Positions 51,291 to 61,682 of a stretch of 64,000 nucleotides of DNA are shown here, piece after piece. The stretch comes from Streptomyces sp. S.PNR 29. Its GTDB lineage: Bacteria; Actinomycetota; Actinomycetes; Streptomycetales; Streptomycetaceae. Every line of letters starts with the position of its first letter. Within the stretch, counting starts at the first letter, position 1. Position numbers and translations under genes: made by a program. The notes beneath the pieces were generated by a model, which did no database searches, was not told the origin of the DNA, and was given only the letters and a program-made list of their open reading frames with translations. Location of the stretch: positions 232,478 through 296,477 of the forward strand of contig NZ_JANUQM010000013.1 of NCBI RefSeq assembly GCF_030386795.1, read 5' to 3'.

Positions 51291-53390
51291 ATGCGGTGGT
51301 TGGTGGGTTGGAGCAGCACCGCCGCGGCGGCCGCCGGACCCGGCTCCGCGGGTGCCACCGGACTCGACGGCGAGGCCGTGCACCCGGTGGGCTCCCAGCT
51401 GCTGTGGGGCGACCCCGATCCCCTGTGGGCGGTCGGCGACTGGCGCCCCGACGAAGTACGGGTCGTGAAGGCGGACGAGCGGACCCGGATCGCCGTGCTC
51501 GGCATCTGCGGCGCCTCGGACGAAGAGCTGCGTGTCGGGCTGTTCGCCGCGCGCGGTGGGGCACTTCGGCATCTGACGGCCTGGCCCGGCAGCTACACGG
51601 CCGTCGTCCAGGTGGGCCGGAGGATCACCGTCTGCGGTGATCTGGCAGGCGCACGGCCGGTGTTCCACACCCCCTGGGCCGGCGGAACCGCGTATGCGAC
51701 GGCCGCGCTGCCCCTGGCCGACCTCATCGAGGCCAATCTCGACTTCGGACACCTCGCCGCGCTGCTGGCCGCCCCTGACGTGCCGGCCGCGCTGCACGAC
51801 TCCACCCCGTACGACGGCGTGCGACGGGTTCCGCCGGGGCATGCGCTGATCCTGCGCGCCGGGGCACGGGAGATCGCCGGGTACGAGCCGGTGGCCTCGC
51901 TCGCGGTGGCGGCGCCTCCGGCGGACCCGGACAGTGCGGTCGACGCCGTACGGGACGCGCTCGTCGAGGCGGTCCGTACGCGGCTGTCGGCGCCCCGGCA
52001 TGTCCCCGGCGCCGACATCGACCCCGGGCCGGTGCCCGGGATGGGGCCCGCCGAACGGCGTGCCGCGCGCGGGATGCCGGTTCCGGGGATCGGGGCCGAC
52101 CTGTCCGGTGGATCGGCTTCGGGGACACTGGCGCTGCTGGCGGCGGGGCTGCCGGGGATGCCGGGGACCGTGCTGGGGCACGGTACGGGGGCGGGGGAGC
52201 GGCTGCTGGCGGTCACCTTCAACGATCTGGCTGTGGGCGGGCGGGAGGCCGAGCTGGAGCGGGCCGGAGCGCTGGCCGCGAACCCCCGGCTGCACCACGT
52301 CGTGGTGGCGGGTGGCGAGGAGACCCTGCCGTACGCCGACCTGGACGGGCCGCTGACGGACGAACCGGGCCCGTCCCTGGTGACGGCGGCCCGGCACCGG
52401 GCACGACTGGCGTCCGGCAGCGCGGACCACTTCACGGGATACGGGGCACGGCAGGTGCTGGACGCCCATCCCGCGCGCCTGGCGGATCTGCTGATGGACC
52501 GCAAGCGGCGCCACCTCGTGCGGCCGGTCGCCGCCCTGGCGAAGGCGGACGGGTCCGTCATGGTTCCCGCGCGCGTGTACGCCGCGGCACGGCGGCTGGC
52601 GCGTACGCCGTACCGGGCGGGACTGGAGGTTCTCGCCGAGCTGCTGCTGCACCGGCGTTTCGACGAGCCCGGCGGGGCGGTCGAGGCGTCGCTCGCGGCG
52701 CTCACCTGGGGCAGACCCGGGCCGGCCGCGCGCTGGCTGACCGGGGAGGCGCTCGCTGAAGTATCGGTTCGCCTGGGGGCGTCCACGAACCGGTCCGGGG
52801 TGGGGCCGGGGCAGCGTCCCGGCGACTTCCGCGCGCGTGCGGCGCTGGCTCGGTATGCGGCGGATCTGCGGGTGCTGGAGCAGGCCGCCGAGATCCGCTT
52901 CCAGCGGCTGCACGCGCCGTTCCTCGACAACCAGGTGGTCCGCGCGTGCCGCGCGCTGCCCGAGGCGCTGCGGGTGCAGCCGGGGGCGCGAGCCGCGATC
53001 CTGCGGACGGTGCTGGAGGGTGCGGGGGTCGGCGAACTGCCGGCCGGATGGGGGACGCCGACTCAGGGGGTGGCGGCAGCGGCGGCGCGTACGGGGCTGA
53101 GGGTCGCCGCGGACACTTTGGTGACGTTGTTCGACACCCCGCTCCTCGCGGAGGCGGGGCTGGTCGAGGCACGGGTGGTCCGCAAGGCCGTGCGCGGGGC
53201 CGCGGCGGGCGAACCGCTGCCCGTGGACGGCCTCGCGGACCTGGTCTCCCTGGAACTGTGGCTCCGCCGCCTGCTCGCCCGCCGGGGCACGTGCTGGACG
53301 GGGACGCCCGCCCGGCAGCGCGCGGTACCGGCGGGGATCGCGCCGCAGCGGGGGGCGTTGGGGGCGGGGGCCGGGGGGCCGCGGGTGTGA
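51291..53390 (+). CDS. orphan asparagine-synthase/lasso-cyclase-like protein with altered PP-loop
   Basis: 699 residues from the ATG at 51291 (GGAGG 5 bases upstream). The N-terminal half is a class-II glutaminase-like fold without the catalytic Cys (starts MRWLVGWSS), as in lasso-peptide cyclases: GDLAGARPVFHT, PPGHALIL. The synthetase half has the PP-loop as ADLSGGSASGTLALL, where the usual SGGxDS has Ala for Asp; an insert of about 35 residues directly precedes it. The later APFLDNQVV motif is intact. No lasso precursor or protease is nearby. It is conserved in place beside the NsdA-like gene. Confidence 0.75.
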   Translation: MRWLVGWSSTAAAAAGPGSAGATGLDGEAVHPVGSQLLWGDPDPLWAVGDWRPDEVRVVKADERTRIAVLGICGASDEELRVGLFAARGGALRHLTAWPGSYTAVVQVGRRITVCGDLAGARPVFHTPWAGGTAYATAALPLADLIEANLDFGHLAALLAAPDVPAALHDSTPYDGVRRVPPGHALILRAGAREIAGYEPVASLAVAAPPADPDSAVDAVRDALVEAVRTRLSAPRHVPGADIDPGPVPGMGPAERRAARGMPVPGIGADLSGGSASGTLALLAAGLPGMPGTVLGHGTGAGERLLAVTFNDLAVGGREAELERAGALAANPRLHHVVVAGGEETLPYADLDGPLTDEPGPSLVTAARHRARLASGSADHFTGYGARQVLDAHPARLADLLMDRKRRHLVRPVAALAKADGSVMVPARVYAAARRLARTPYRAGLEVLAELLLHRRFDEPGGAVEASLAALTWGRPGPAARWLTGEALAEVSVRLGASTNRSGVGPGQRPGDFRARAALARYAADLRVLEQAAEIRFQRLHAPFLDNQVVRACRALPEALRVQPGARAAILRTVLEGAGVGELPAGWGTPTQGVAAAAARTGLRVAADTLVTLFDTPLLAEAGLVEARVVRKAVRGAAAGEPLPVDGLADLVSLELWLRRLLARRGTCWTGTPARQRAVPAGIAPQRGALGAGAGGPRV

Positions 53391-53485
53391 TGCCGGTGCC
53401 TTGTGGGGTGCCTGTGGCGTCTGGTGCGGTGCGTTGTGTGGGGGCCCGTTGCGCTGAGGGGTGCGGTGTGCGGGTGTGACGCCTT

Positions 53486-53690
53486 GCCTGCGGCGGCCTG
53501 TGCGGGTGGGTGGGGGTGCGCCTTGCGCCCACGGGTGGGGGGTGGGGCGGGGCCGCGCCGGGGGGTGTCCGTCCTCGGTCCGGCGGGGCTGTCGGCTGGG
53601 GTGTGGGCGGTGATGGACGCCGGCCGCTGCGGGCGGACACCCCCCGACACGGCCCCTTCTCGCCGTGGGCGGGTGCGGGTGGGTGGGGGT
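53486..53690 (+). repeat. dispersed hairpin repeat, copy 3 of 3
   Basis: 205 bases with the same inverted repeats as copy 2 and the same orientation. It occupies most of the 441-base gap between the asparagine-synthase-like and AfsR-like genes; the related hairpin module follows at 53709. Confidence 0.92.
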
Positions 53691-53831
53691 ACGCGCCAAT
53701 CCGCTTAGCTGCGGGCAGTCGTGCCGCTGGGGCGATGGGGGTCCCGCATGGACCGGTAACGGTGCAATGCCGGGCCATCGGATCACCCCACAGCCCGACG
53801 TCGGTCCACGCACCCCCGGCACAATGACCCG

Positions 53832-56800
53832 GTGCGGTACAGAATCCTGGGCGTCACCCAGACGGAGGACGATCACGGCACCGACGTACCCGTCGGCGGC
53901 CCCCGCCTCCGTGCCCTGCTCACCGCCCTCGCCCTGCGCCCGGGCCGCGTCACAACGCCCGGGACGCTGATCGACGAGGTCTGGGCGGACGAACCGCCCC
54001 AGGACGCCCAGGCCGCCCTCCAGGCCTTGATCGGCCGCCTCCGCCGTGCCCTCGGCAAGGACGCCGTCGTCTCGGAACCCGGCGGCTACCGGCTCGCGGC
54101 GAGCGAGGCCGACGTGGACCTCTTCGTCTTCGAGAGGCTCGTACGGCAAGGCGCGGAGGCCCTCGGCAGGGGCGACGCGTCCCTCGCCGCCCGCCTCCTG
54201 GACGAGGCCCTCGCGCTGTGGCGCGGCCCCGCGCTCGCCGACCTTCCCGATCGCAGTGCGGCGACGCGTCCGGAGGCCCTGCGCCTGGAGGCGACCCGGG
54301 GCCGTATCGAGGCGGATCTGCTGCTGGGCCGCGCCCAGGACGCCGTACCGCGGTTGCGGGAACTGACCGCCGCGCATCCGTACGACGAGCCGTTGCACGC
54401 CCTGCTGATCCGCGCCCTGCGCGACACCGGCCGCAGCGCCGACGCCCTCGCCGCGTACGAGACCGTCCGCCGCGCCCTCGCCGACGGCCTGGGCGCCGAC
54501 CCGGGCCCGCGACTGCGTGCCCTGCACGCCGAACTGCTGGGCGCGGTGGCGCACGAGACCGGCGCTCGACGCATGGAACGCAACGGCAACATCCGCCCCC
54601 GCCTGACATCGTTCGTCGGCCGGGAACCCGAGCTCGCCGCCATCCGTTCCGAACTGCACAGGGCCCGACTGGTCACCCTCACCGGACCGGGCGGCTCTGG
54701 AAAGACCCGTCTCGCCGAGGAGGCCGCCGCCGGGCTCCCGCAGGCGTGGCTGGTCGAGCTCGCCCCGCTCGACCGGCCGGAGGCGGTGCCGGGCGCGGTG
54801 GTCAGCGCGCTCGGTCTGCGCGAGACCGTGCTGGTGACCAGCGACCGCCCGGCCGTGCAGGACGACCCCGTCGCCCTGCTCGTCGAGTACTGCGCCCCGC
54901 GCAGCGCACTCCTGCTCCTTGACAACTGCGAACATGTCATCGGCGCCGCCGCCGACCTCGCCGAGACCCTGCTGACCCGCTGCCCGGGGCTCACCATCCT
55001 CGCCACCAGCCGTGAACCCCTGGGCGTGCCCGGCGAGTTGGTGCGCCCGGTCGAACCCCTGCGACCGGAACAGGCACGCCGGCTCTTCGCGGAACGCGCC
55101 GCCGCCGTTCGTCCCGACGCCGACGTCGTGCTCCGTGACGAGGAGGCCGTCGCGGAGATCTGCCGGCGTCTCGACGGGCTGCCGCTCGCCATCGAGCTGG
55201 CGGCGGCCCGGCTGCGGATGCTCACTCCACGCCAGATCGCCGACCGGCTCGACGACCGCTTCCGCCTCCTCACCTCCGGCAGCCGCACGGTCCTGCCCCG
55301 CCAGCAGACCCTGCGGGCCGTCGTCGACTGGTCCTGGGAACTGCTTGAGGAGGACGAGCGGAACCTGCTGCGCGAGGCGTCCGTGTTCGCGGGCGGCTGG
55401 GATCTCACGGCGGCCGAGGCCGTGTGCGGTGGGCCCGTGGCGGATCTCATCGGTGCGCTCGTCGACAAGTCCCTGGTCGTGGCGACCCCGTGCGTACGGG
55501 ACGGCTCCGACAGCATGCGGTACCGCATGCTGGAGACCATCCACGAGTACGTCGTCGAGCGCGCCGCCGAAGTCCCCGGGCTGCGCGCCGCGGCCGAGCG
55601 CCGGCACCGTGCCTGGGTACGCGCGCTCGTCGAGGAGGCCGAACCGCTGCTGCGCTCCGCCGGGCAACTGCCGTGGATCTCCCGCCTGGAGACCGAACTG
55701 GACAACATCCGCGCGGCCCTGAGGCGCGCCCTCGCCTCGGGCGACGAGGCGGAGGCCGGCGCCGTCGCCCTGGCCATGGGCTGGTTCTGGTGGCTGCGCA
55801 ACTATCGCCATGAGGGCACGGCATGGACCGATCAGGTGCTGCGCCTCGGCGCGGCCCTGGACGCCGCCGACGGCACGCCCGCGGGGGAGAGCGACCTCGC
55901 CTCCGTCATGGCCTCCATCGATCCGGTCGACGCCTTCCTCGCCGTGCCGGACGACGAGACGCATCATCCGCTCCACACCCTGCGGATGAGTCTGAGGATG
56001 CTGCACCTCTTCCTCAGGGCGGAGACCGAGCCGATGAACGGCGTGGCGGACGAGCGGTTGCGGCGGTGCGTCTTCCGGGTGCGGGCCTTTTTCGAGAAGG
56101 GCGGTCCGCAGGCGGCCCGGATGCCGGGCATCGTCTGGCCGCTGGCCGCCTTCTCCCTGGGCCACTCGGCGGACGCCCGGGCCATCACTGGACGCCGCCG
56201 TCGCCAACTCCCGCGCGCACGGAGGCGACTGGGAGACGGCCGTCGCCCTGATGATCCGGACGCACACGGTCGTCGACGCACCGGGAGGCATGGACGGCGT
56301 CGACGACGACCTCGCGGAGCTGCGCGTCATCAGCCGCCGCGTAGGTGACCGCTGGCTGCTGGCCCAGGTGTGCAGCGCGGCCGGTGAGGCCGCCATGGCG
56401 CGCAGCCGGTTCGAGGAGGCCAAGGGCGAGTACGAGGAGGCGCTGCGGCTCGCCTACGAGGTGGGCGCGTACGCCGAGACGCCGTTCCTCATCGCCCGGC
56501 TCGCCGAGATCGCCTACCGCGCGGGTGACCACTCGGCCGCGCTGACCGCGCTGGACGAGGCGAGCGCGGCCGCCGACCGCTACGGGGTGGTGGACGCCAG
56601 GGCGTTCGTTCTGCTGCTGCGTGCCCACATCGCACTGCAGGAGAAGGAGATCGTTCGCGCACGTGAGCTGTGCGAGGCGGTCCGCCAGGAGGCCGCGCGC
56701 GGCACGCCGCCGCCCCAGTTCGCGGTGATGCTGAGTCTGGTCGACGCTCTGGTGACGGTCGGCGAGTCCGGCCCGGCGCACGGGCTGCCGAAGCTGGCCG

Positions 56801-57171
56801 ACACGGTGCGCGAGGCCGTGGAGAAGCGGTGTGCCGAGCCGGTCATGGCCGCGCTCGTGGACAGCGCGGCCGGCCTGCTGTCCGATCTTGGCGACTTCCC
56901 GCGCGCGGCCCGTCTGCTCGGCGCCGGCGACCACTGGCACGGAACCCTGCCACGCTCCATGCCGGAGCGCGCCCACGCCGACCGCGCCGAGGCAGCCGCC
57001 CACGCCGCCCTCGGCGCCGAACGGTACGCGGCGGAGCACGCCAAGGGCACGGCTCTCACCAGGGAGGAGGTCCTGAGCGAACTCGGCGAGGCGGTGCGTG
57101 ACCACCCCGCCGTACGTTCCCAGACGCAGGCGAGCCCAGGTCGCCGACTTCGGTACCGCCGTCGTCCGTGA
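53832..57171 (+). pseudogene. AfsR-like BTAD/NB-ARC/TPR regulator, frameshifted
   Basis: The first frame (53832-56348) encodes a winged helix (residues 1-90, LIDEVWADEPPQDAQAALQALIGRLRRAL in part), a BTAD domain (95-245), an NB-ARC ATPase with P-loop GPGGSGKTRLAEE near 283 and LLLLDNCEHV, then TPR-like sequence. Near 56187 the coding sense jumps from this frame to the next: from 56188 the frame reads LDAAVANSRAHGGDWETAVAL and continues as TPRs to 57171. One extra base or two missing bases would explain it. Rejoined, the protein has about 1110 residues, normal for the family. Either a real mutation or a sequencing error. Confidence 0.8.
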
Positions 57172-57337
57172 GGCTCAAGTTACTTGGGGTCAGGTGAAGT
57201 TGGTCCTCGCCCCGAACGGCTGACATCCCCCCGCTTGTGTCATCCCCTTGTCGCGGCGATGCCCCCGTTTCACTCGGGGCGCGGGCGGCCCAGCACCCAC
57301 GCCCCGCAGCCACCCTGCCCGCATCGCCTTCCCGGAC

Positions 57338-58090
57338 TCACGCCGGCCGCGACCGCAGACCCTCCAGCAGGATGTCCAGCAGCCGCGCCGAGGCAGCAGC
57401 CTGCTGGGCGGCGTCCGGCAGCGAAGGCGCCGCCGTCGCGATCACCAGCAGCACGTCCGACACCGACACGTCCGTCCGCAGCTCGCCCGCCGCACGCGCC
57501 CGCTCCACGAGCTGGCCCACGACATCGAGCAGCGCCGCCGCCCCGGCGTCGTCCTCCGCGGCGACCGGCGTGGGCTGCTCGGGCACCAGCCGCAGCTCAC
57601 CCGTGCCCGGCTGGGTCCGCTGCTGCGGCACCCGCGCCTGGTCGGTCGCACCGTCCTCGGCGACCCCCACCCGCAGCACCTGCGGCGGCAGGAGCCGCCC
57701 GGCACCCGAGGCCACCGACGTCCGCAGGAAGCGCGACAGCGCCGACCACGGCTCGTCCTCCTGGCCGAGCGCCGCACGCGCCTGTTCCGTCAGCCGGGAG
57801 GTCTCCTCCTCGGCTATCCGCCGCACCAGAACGTCCTTGCTGGGAAAGCGCCGGTACACCGTGCCGACACCGACCCGCGCGCGCCGCGCCACGTCCTCCA
57901 TCGGCGCGCCGTACCCCAGCTCGCCGAAGACCTCGCGCGCCGCACGCAACACGTGCTCCAGATTGCGCTGTGCGTCCACACGCAGCGGCGTCGTCCGCGC
58001 TCCCTCCCCGCGTCCGTTCCCCGCCGCCGCGCTCATCGTCACACCGCCCGCTGCGACAGCGGACGGCCAATGAGGGTCCTGAACATGCAT
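57338..58090 (-). CDS. atrA: TetR-family regulator AtrA
   Basis: 250 residues from the ATG at 58090, which has GGGGGA six bases upstream; ATG 58036 is an alternative. HTH region: NLEHVLRAAREVFGELGYGA then MEDVARRARVGVGTVYRRFPSKDVL. In S. coelicolor AtrA activates actII-ORF4 and other secondary-metabolism genes; the gene lies beside ndh as here (from memory). The ligand domain carries QVLRVGVAEDGATDQARV. The 372-base divergent region to ndh probably contains both promoters. Confidence 0.88.
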   Translation of the reverse strand: MHVQDPHWPSAVAAGGVTMSAAAGNGRGEGARTTPLRVDAQRNLEHVLRAAREVFGELGYGAPMEDVARRARVGVGTVYRRFPSKDVLVRRIAEEETSRLTEQARAALGQEDEPWSALSRFLRTSVASGAGRLLPPQVLRVGVAEDGATDQARVPQQRTQPGTGELRLVPEQPTPVAAEDDAGAAALLDVVGQLVERARAAGELRTDVSVSDVLLVIATAAPSLPDAAQQAAASARLLDILLEGLRSRPA

Positions 58091-58462
58091 ACGCATTCCC
58101 CCGGTAATGACGTCTCCCCCCGGAGACTCTCCCCGCCATAGAAAGTCGGAGTGTGTGGATCAAGCCCGCTTCCCGGTCCGCCGTCGCGGATCCGATGCAC
58201 GCATCCCCCTGCACCCCGTCCACACGAACATAGTTGAGAGGGAGTCAATTCAGAAGGGGCAGGTTCCGCCCGGACCGCCCCTCGATCGGAGTACGGGTGG
58301 TATACGTCCTGAATGTGCCCCCCACCGCACCCCGGCGCACACCCTCTGACCTGCGCTCCTTCCTCGAACTCCCGTAATTCGGCCAACCCTGCGGAGCGAG
58401 GGTCTCCGGTCACACAAATTGCCGGGCCTGTGGACAAACGCAAGCGACGGGTGCGTCATGGG
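58091..58462. promoter_or_regulatory. atrA/ndh divergent region
   Basis: 372 bases with no gene. The stretch TTGAGAGGGAGTCAATTCAG at 58233-58252 contains the inverted pair TTGA/TCAA and is AT-rich for the region; it may be an operator. The ndh start is uncertain (see that entry). Confidence 0.4.
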
Positions 58463-59842
58463 ATGGTGAAGGAACGTGCGCGCATTCTCGTTGTCGGCGG
58501 CGGCTACGTCGGGATGTACACGGCCCTGCGTCTCCAACGGAAGCTGAAAGGCGAACTGAAGCGGGACGAGGCCGAGATCACGATCGTCACACCCGACCCG
58601 TACATGACCTATCAACCGTTCCTCCCCGAAGCGGCCGCCGGCGCCATCTCGCCCCGCCACGTCGTCGTACCGCTACGGCGCGTCCTCGACCAGTGCCGCG
58701 TCATCATCGGCGAGGCCACCTCCATCGACCACCAGAAGCGGACCGCCACCGTCAGCACCCTCGCCACCAAGGAGGAGGGCACGGGCGGCCTGCTGCTGAC
58801 GTACGACGAACTGGTCCTCGCCCCCGGCTCCGTCTCGCGCACCCTCCCGATCCCGGGCCTCGCCGACCACGGCATCGGCTTCAAGACCGTCGAGGAGGCC
58901 ATCGGCCTGCGCAACCACGTCATCGAGCAGATGGACATCGCCTCCTCCACCCGCGACCCCGCGATCCGCGACGCGGCCCTCACCTTCCTCTTCGTCGGCG
59001 GCGGCTTCGCCGGCGTCGAGGCGCTGGGCGAACTGGAGGACATGGCCCGGTACGCCGCGCGCTACTACCACAACATCAAACCCGAGGACATGAAGTGGAT
59101 CCTCGTGGAGGCCTCGGGCCGCATCCTGCCCGAGGTCGGCGAGGAGATGGGCCGCTACACGGTCACCGAACTGCGCCGCCGCAACATCGACGTACGCCTC
59201 GAAACCCGCCTGGAGTCCTGCGCGGACCGCGTCGCCGTCCTCAGCGACGGCGCCCGCTTCCGCACCCGTACGGTCGTCTGGACGGCCGGCGTGAAACCCC
59301 ACCCGATCCTCGCCGCCACCGACCTGCCCCGCAACGAACGCGGTCGGCTGAAATGCACCCCCCAGCTGACGATCGAGGGCGCCACGCACGCGTGGGCCGC
59401 CGGCGACGCCGCCGCCGTCCCCGACGTCACCGCCGAGGAACCCGGCAGGGAGTGCGCCCCCAACGCCCAGCACGCCGTCCGCCAGGCCGGTGTCCTCGGC
59501 GACAACATCGTGCACGCCCTGCGCGGCGAACCCCTCCAGACGTACACGCACAAGTACGTCGGCTCCGTCGCCTCCCTCGGCTTCCACAAGGGCGTCGCCC
59601 ACGTCTACGGACGCAAGCTCAAGGGCTATCCCGCCTGGTTCATGCACCGGGCCTACCACCTCAGCCGGGTCCCCACCTTCAACCGCAAGGCGCGCGTGCT
59701 CGCCGAATGGACGCTCTCCGGGCTCTTCAAACGGGAGATCGTCTCCCTGGGGTCACTCGAACACCCCCGAGCGGAGTTCGAACTCGCGGCCGGTGGAAAG
59801 CCTTCTCAGGACCCCCCGGTGAACCCGAAGGGGTCGTCCTGA
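58463..59842 (+). CDS. ndh: type-II NADH dehydrogenase
   Basis: 459 residues from the ATG at 58463 (MVKERARILVVGGGYVG); GTG 58430 is a possible earlier start and neither has a clear ribosome site. Two Rossmann motifs are visible: ILVVGGGYVGMYTAL for FAD and FLFVGGGFAGVEAL near residue 180 for NADH; WAAGDAAAVPD near 315 binds FAD. The C-terminal part with ASLGFHKGVAHVYGRKLKG and amphipathic helices attaches to the membrane. Transfers electrons from NADH to quinone without pumping. Length is normal. Confidence 0.93.
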   Translation: MVKERARILVVGGGYVGMYTALRLQRKLKGELKRDEAEITIVTPDPYMTYQPFLPEAAAGAISPRHVVVPLRRVLDQCRVIIGEATSIDHQKRTATVSTLATKEEGTGGLLLTYDELVLAPGSVSRTLPIPGLADHGIGFKTVEEAIGLRNHVIEQMDIASSTRDPAIRDAALTFLFVGGGFAGVEALGELEDMARYAARYYHNIKPEDMKWILVEASGRILPEVGEEMGRYTVTELRRRNIDVRLETRLESCADRVAVLSDGARFRTRTVVWTAGVKPHPILAATDLPRNERGRLKCTPQLTIEGATHAWAAGDAAAVPDVTAEEPGRECAPNAQHAVRQAGVLGDNIVHALRGEPLQTYTHKYVGSVASLGFHKGVAHVYGRKLKGYPAWFMHRAYHLSRVPTFNRKARVLAEWTLSGLFKREIVSLGSLEHPRAEFELAAGGKPSQDPPVNPKGSS

Positions 59843-60014
59843 CCGGATCCAGGAACTCCACCGTGCGGCCCGGCGTCTGACGGATGTCGGCCCGGTCGGC
59901 ACACTGCCAGACTGGTCCTCCACCAGGGGCGGGCCGCCGCTCGCCCCCGCGCGGCCCCGGGGCCCCCGGCCGGTTCCGGTACCGGCCGCCGACGACTACA
60001 CGAGGCAAGGATTC

Positions 60015-61658
60015 GTGAACTTCACGCGCTGGAGCGCCCGACTCCCCGGAACGCAGCGCCGCGCCGCAGCGCGGACCGACACGACGGTCTCCCCGGACCG
60101 GCGGGGAGAAGGCTCCGTGCCCGCCGCCCGCGCCGAACAACCGACCCACGACAAACCCCTCATGCCCGCCGTCGACGACCTCCCGGTACGCGACGTGCTC
60201 GACCGCGTCCCGGCCCTCGTCGCCCTGGTCCACGGCCCCGACCACCGCATCGCCTACGTCAACGACGCCTACACGGCGGCCTTCGGCGCCCGCCCCCTGG
60301 GCGAACGCGCCCGCGAGGCACTCCCCGAACTCGACCAGCTCGGCCTGTTCCCCCTCCTCGACCAGGTCCTGCGCAGCGGCAAACCCCGCACCCTGAAATC
60401 CCGCAAGGCCCCCGACGGCCGCTCCTACACCTTCACCTGCACCCCGGTCACCGAAGGCAAGGGCGGCGTCCTCGTCTTCGCGGCCGACGTCACCGACCAC
60501 GCCGAAGCCGCAGAACGCCTCCGCGCCAGCGAACGCCGCCAGCGCGAAACCGCCGTCACCCTCCAGCGCTCCCTCCTCCCCCAGGAACTCGAACAACCCG
60601 ACGACCTGCGCATCGCCGCCACTTACCAGCCCGGCGGCACCGAGACCGCGGTCGGCGGCGACTGGTACGACGTGATCACTCTCGGCGGCGGCCGCACCGC
60701 CCTGGTCATCGGCGACGTCATGGGCAGAGGCGTCCGCGCGGCAGCCGTCATGGGCCAACTCCGCACGGCGGTCAGGGCGTACGCCCGCCTGGACCTCCCC
60801 CCGCACGAGGTCCTCCAGCTCCTCGACGGCCTCGCCGCCGAGATCGACGCCAACCAGATCGCCACGTGCGTGTACGCCGTCCACGACCCGAACGAGGGCC
60901 GACTGGTGTACGCCTCCGCCGGCCACCTCCCCATCCTCGTCCGCGACGACAGCGGCATGGTCCTGCGCGCCGACGAACCGACCGGCCCACCCCTCGGCAC
61001 AGGCGGCTGGATGCACACCTCCGGCTCGGTTCCCCTCGGCCCCGGCTCCACAGCCGTCCTCTACACCGACGGCCTGGTCGAACGCAGAGACGAAGACCTG
61101 GACGTGGGCATCGAGGCCCTCGAGCGCGCCCTGGCCGGCGCCACCGGCACCCCTCAGGTGGTCTGCGACCGCCTGGTCCGCTCGGCGGGCGTCACAGCGG
61201 GCCACGACGACGACGTCGCGGTCCTCGTCCTCCAGCACCCGGCGCGCACGGGCCCGGAGAGCGACCTCTTCCGCAACGCCGCACTCGACCTGCTGGGCGG
61301 CGTGGAGGCGGCCCCACGCGCGCGTGCCTTCGCCACCGGCGTCCTGACCAGCTGGCGCTTCCCCGCGGAACTGCACGACCTCGGCGTCCTGGCCGCCAGC
61401 GAACTGGTCGCCAACTCCCTCCAGCACGGCACACCCCCCATGCGCCTCCGCCTCCGCCGCACCGACCGCCGCCTGATCATCGAGGTCACCGACGGCGACG
61501 ACCACCTGCCGCGCCGACGCAGGGCGGAACCGGGGGACGAGTCGGGAAGAGGCATCGCCATCGTGGCGACGATCGCCTCGAACTGGGGGTGCAGGCGTAC
61601 CCCGGGCGGAGGAAAGGCGGTGTGGTGCGAGTTCGCCCTGCCGAAGGGATCCGGCTGA
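60015..61658 (+). CDS. PAS-SpoIIE phosphatase with HATPase domain
   Basis: 547 residues, GTG start after CAAGG. A PAS-like sensor (about 55-160) is followed by a PP2C-type SpoIIE phosphatase core (175-400): GGDWYDVI, GDVMGRGVRAA, YASAGHLPIL, LYTDGLVER and DDDVAVLVL. The last 130 residues form a RsbW-like ATPase fold with ELVANSLQHG. Combining phosphatase and kinase-like folds is common in Streptomyces partner-switching control of sigma factors. The input signal and the anti-sigma partner are unknown. Confidence 0.9.
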   Translation: MNFTRWSARLPGTQRRAAARTDTTVSPDRRGEGSVPAARAEQPTHDKPLMPAVDDLPVRDVLDRVPALVALVHGPDHRIAYVNDAYTAAFGARPLGERAREALPELDQLGLFPLLDQVLRSGKPRTLKSRKAPDGRSYTFTCTPVTEGKGGVLVFAADVTDHAEAAERLRASERRQRETAVTLQRSLLPQELEQPDDLRIAATYQPGGTETAVGGDWYDVITLGGGRTALVIGDVMGRGVRAAAVMGQLRTAVRAYARLDLPPHEVLQLLDGLAAEIDANQIATCVYAVHDPNEGRLVYASAGHLPILVRDDSGMVLRADEPTGPPLGTGGWMHTSGSVPLGPGSTAVLYTDGLVERRDEDLDVGIEALERALAGATGTPQVVCDRLVRSAGVTAGHDDDVAVLVLQHPARTGPESDLFRNAALDLLGGVEAAPRARAFATGVLTSWRFPAELHDLGVLAASELVANSLQHGTPPMRLRLRRTDRRLIIEVTDGDDHLPRRRRAEPGDESGRGIAIVATIASNWGCRRTPGGGKAVWCEFALPKGSG

Positions 61659-61682
61659 CGGCGCTCGCAGCAAGCCGACCGC

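Noticed and set aside
51096..56423. A 1775-residue open frame on the reverse strand
   Set aside because: It is antisense to the asparagine-synthase-like and AfsR-like genes, has arginine/proline-rich composition and no domain; open frames are common opposite GC-rich genes.
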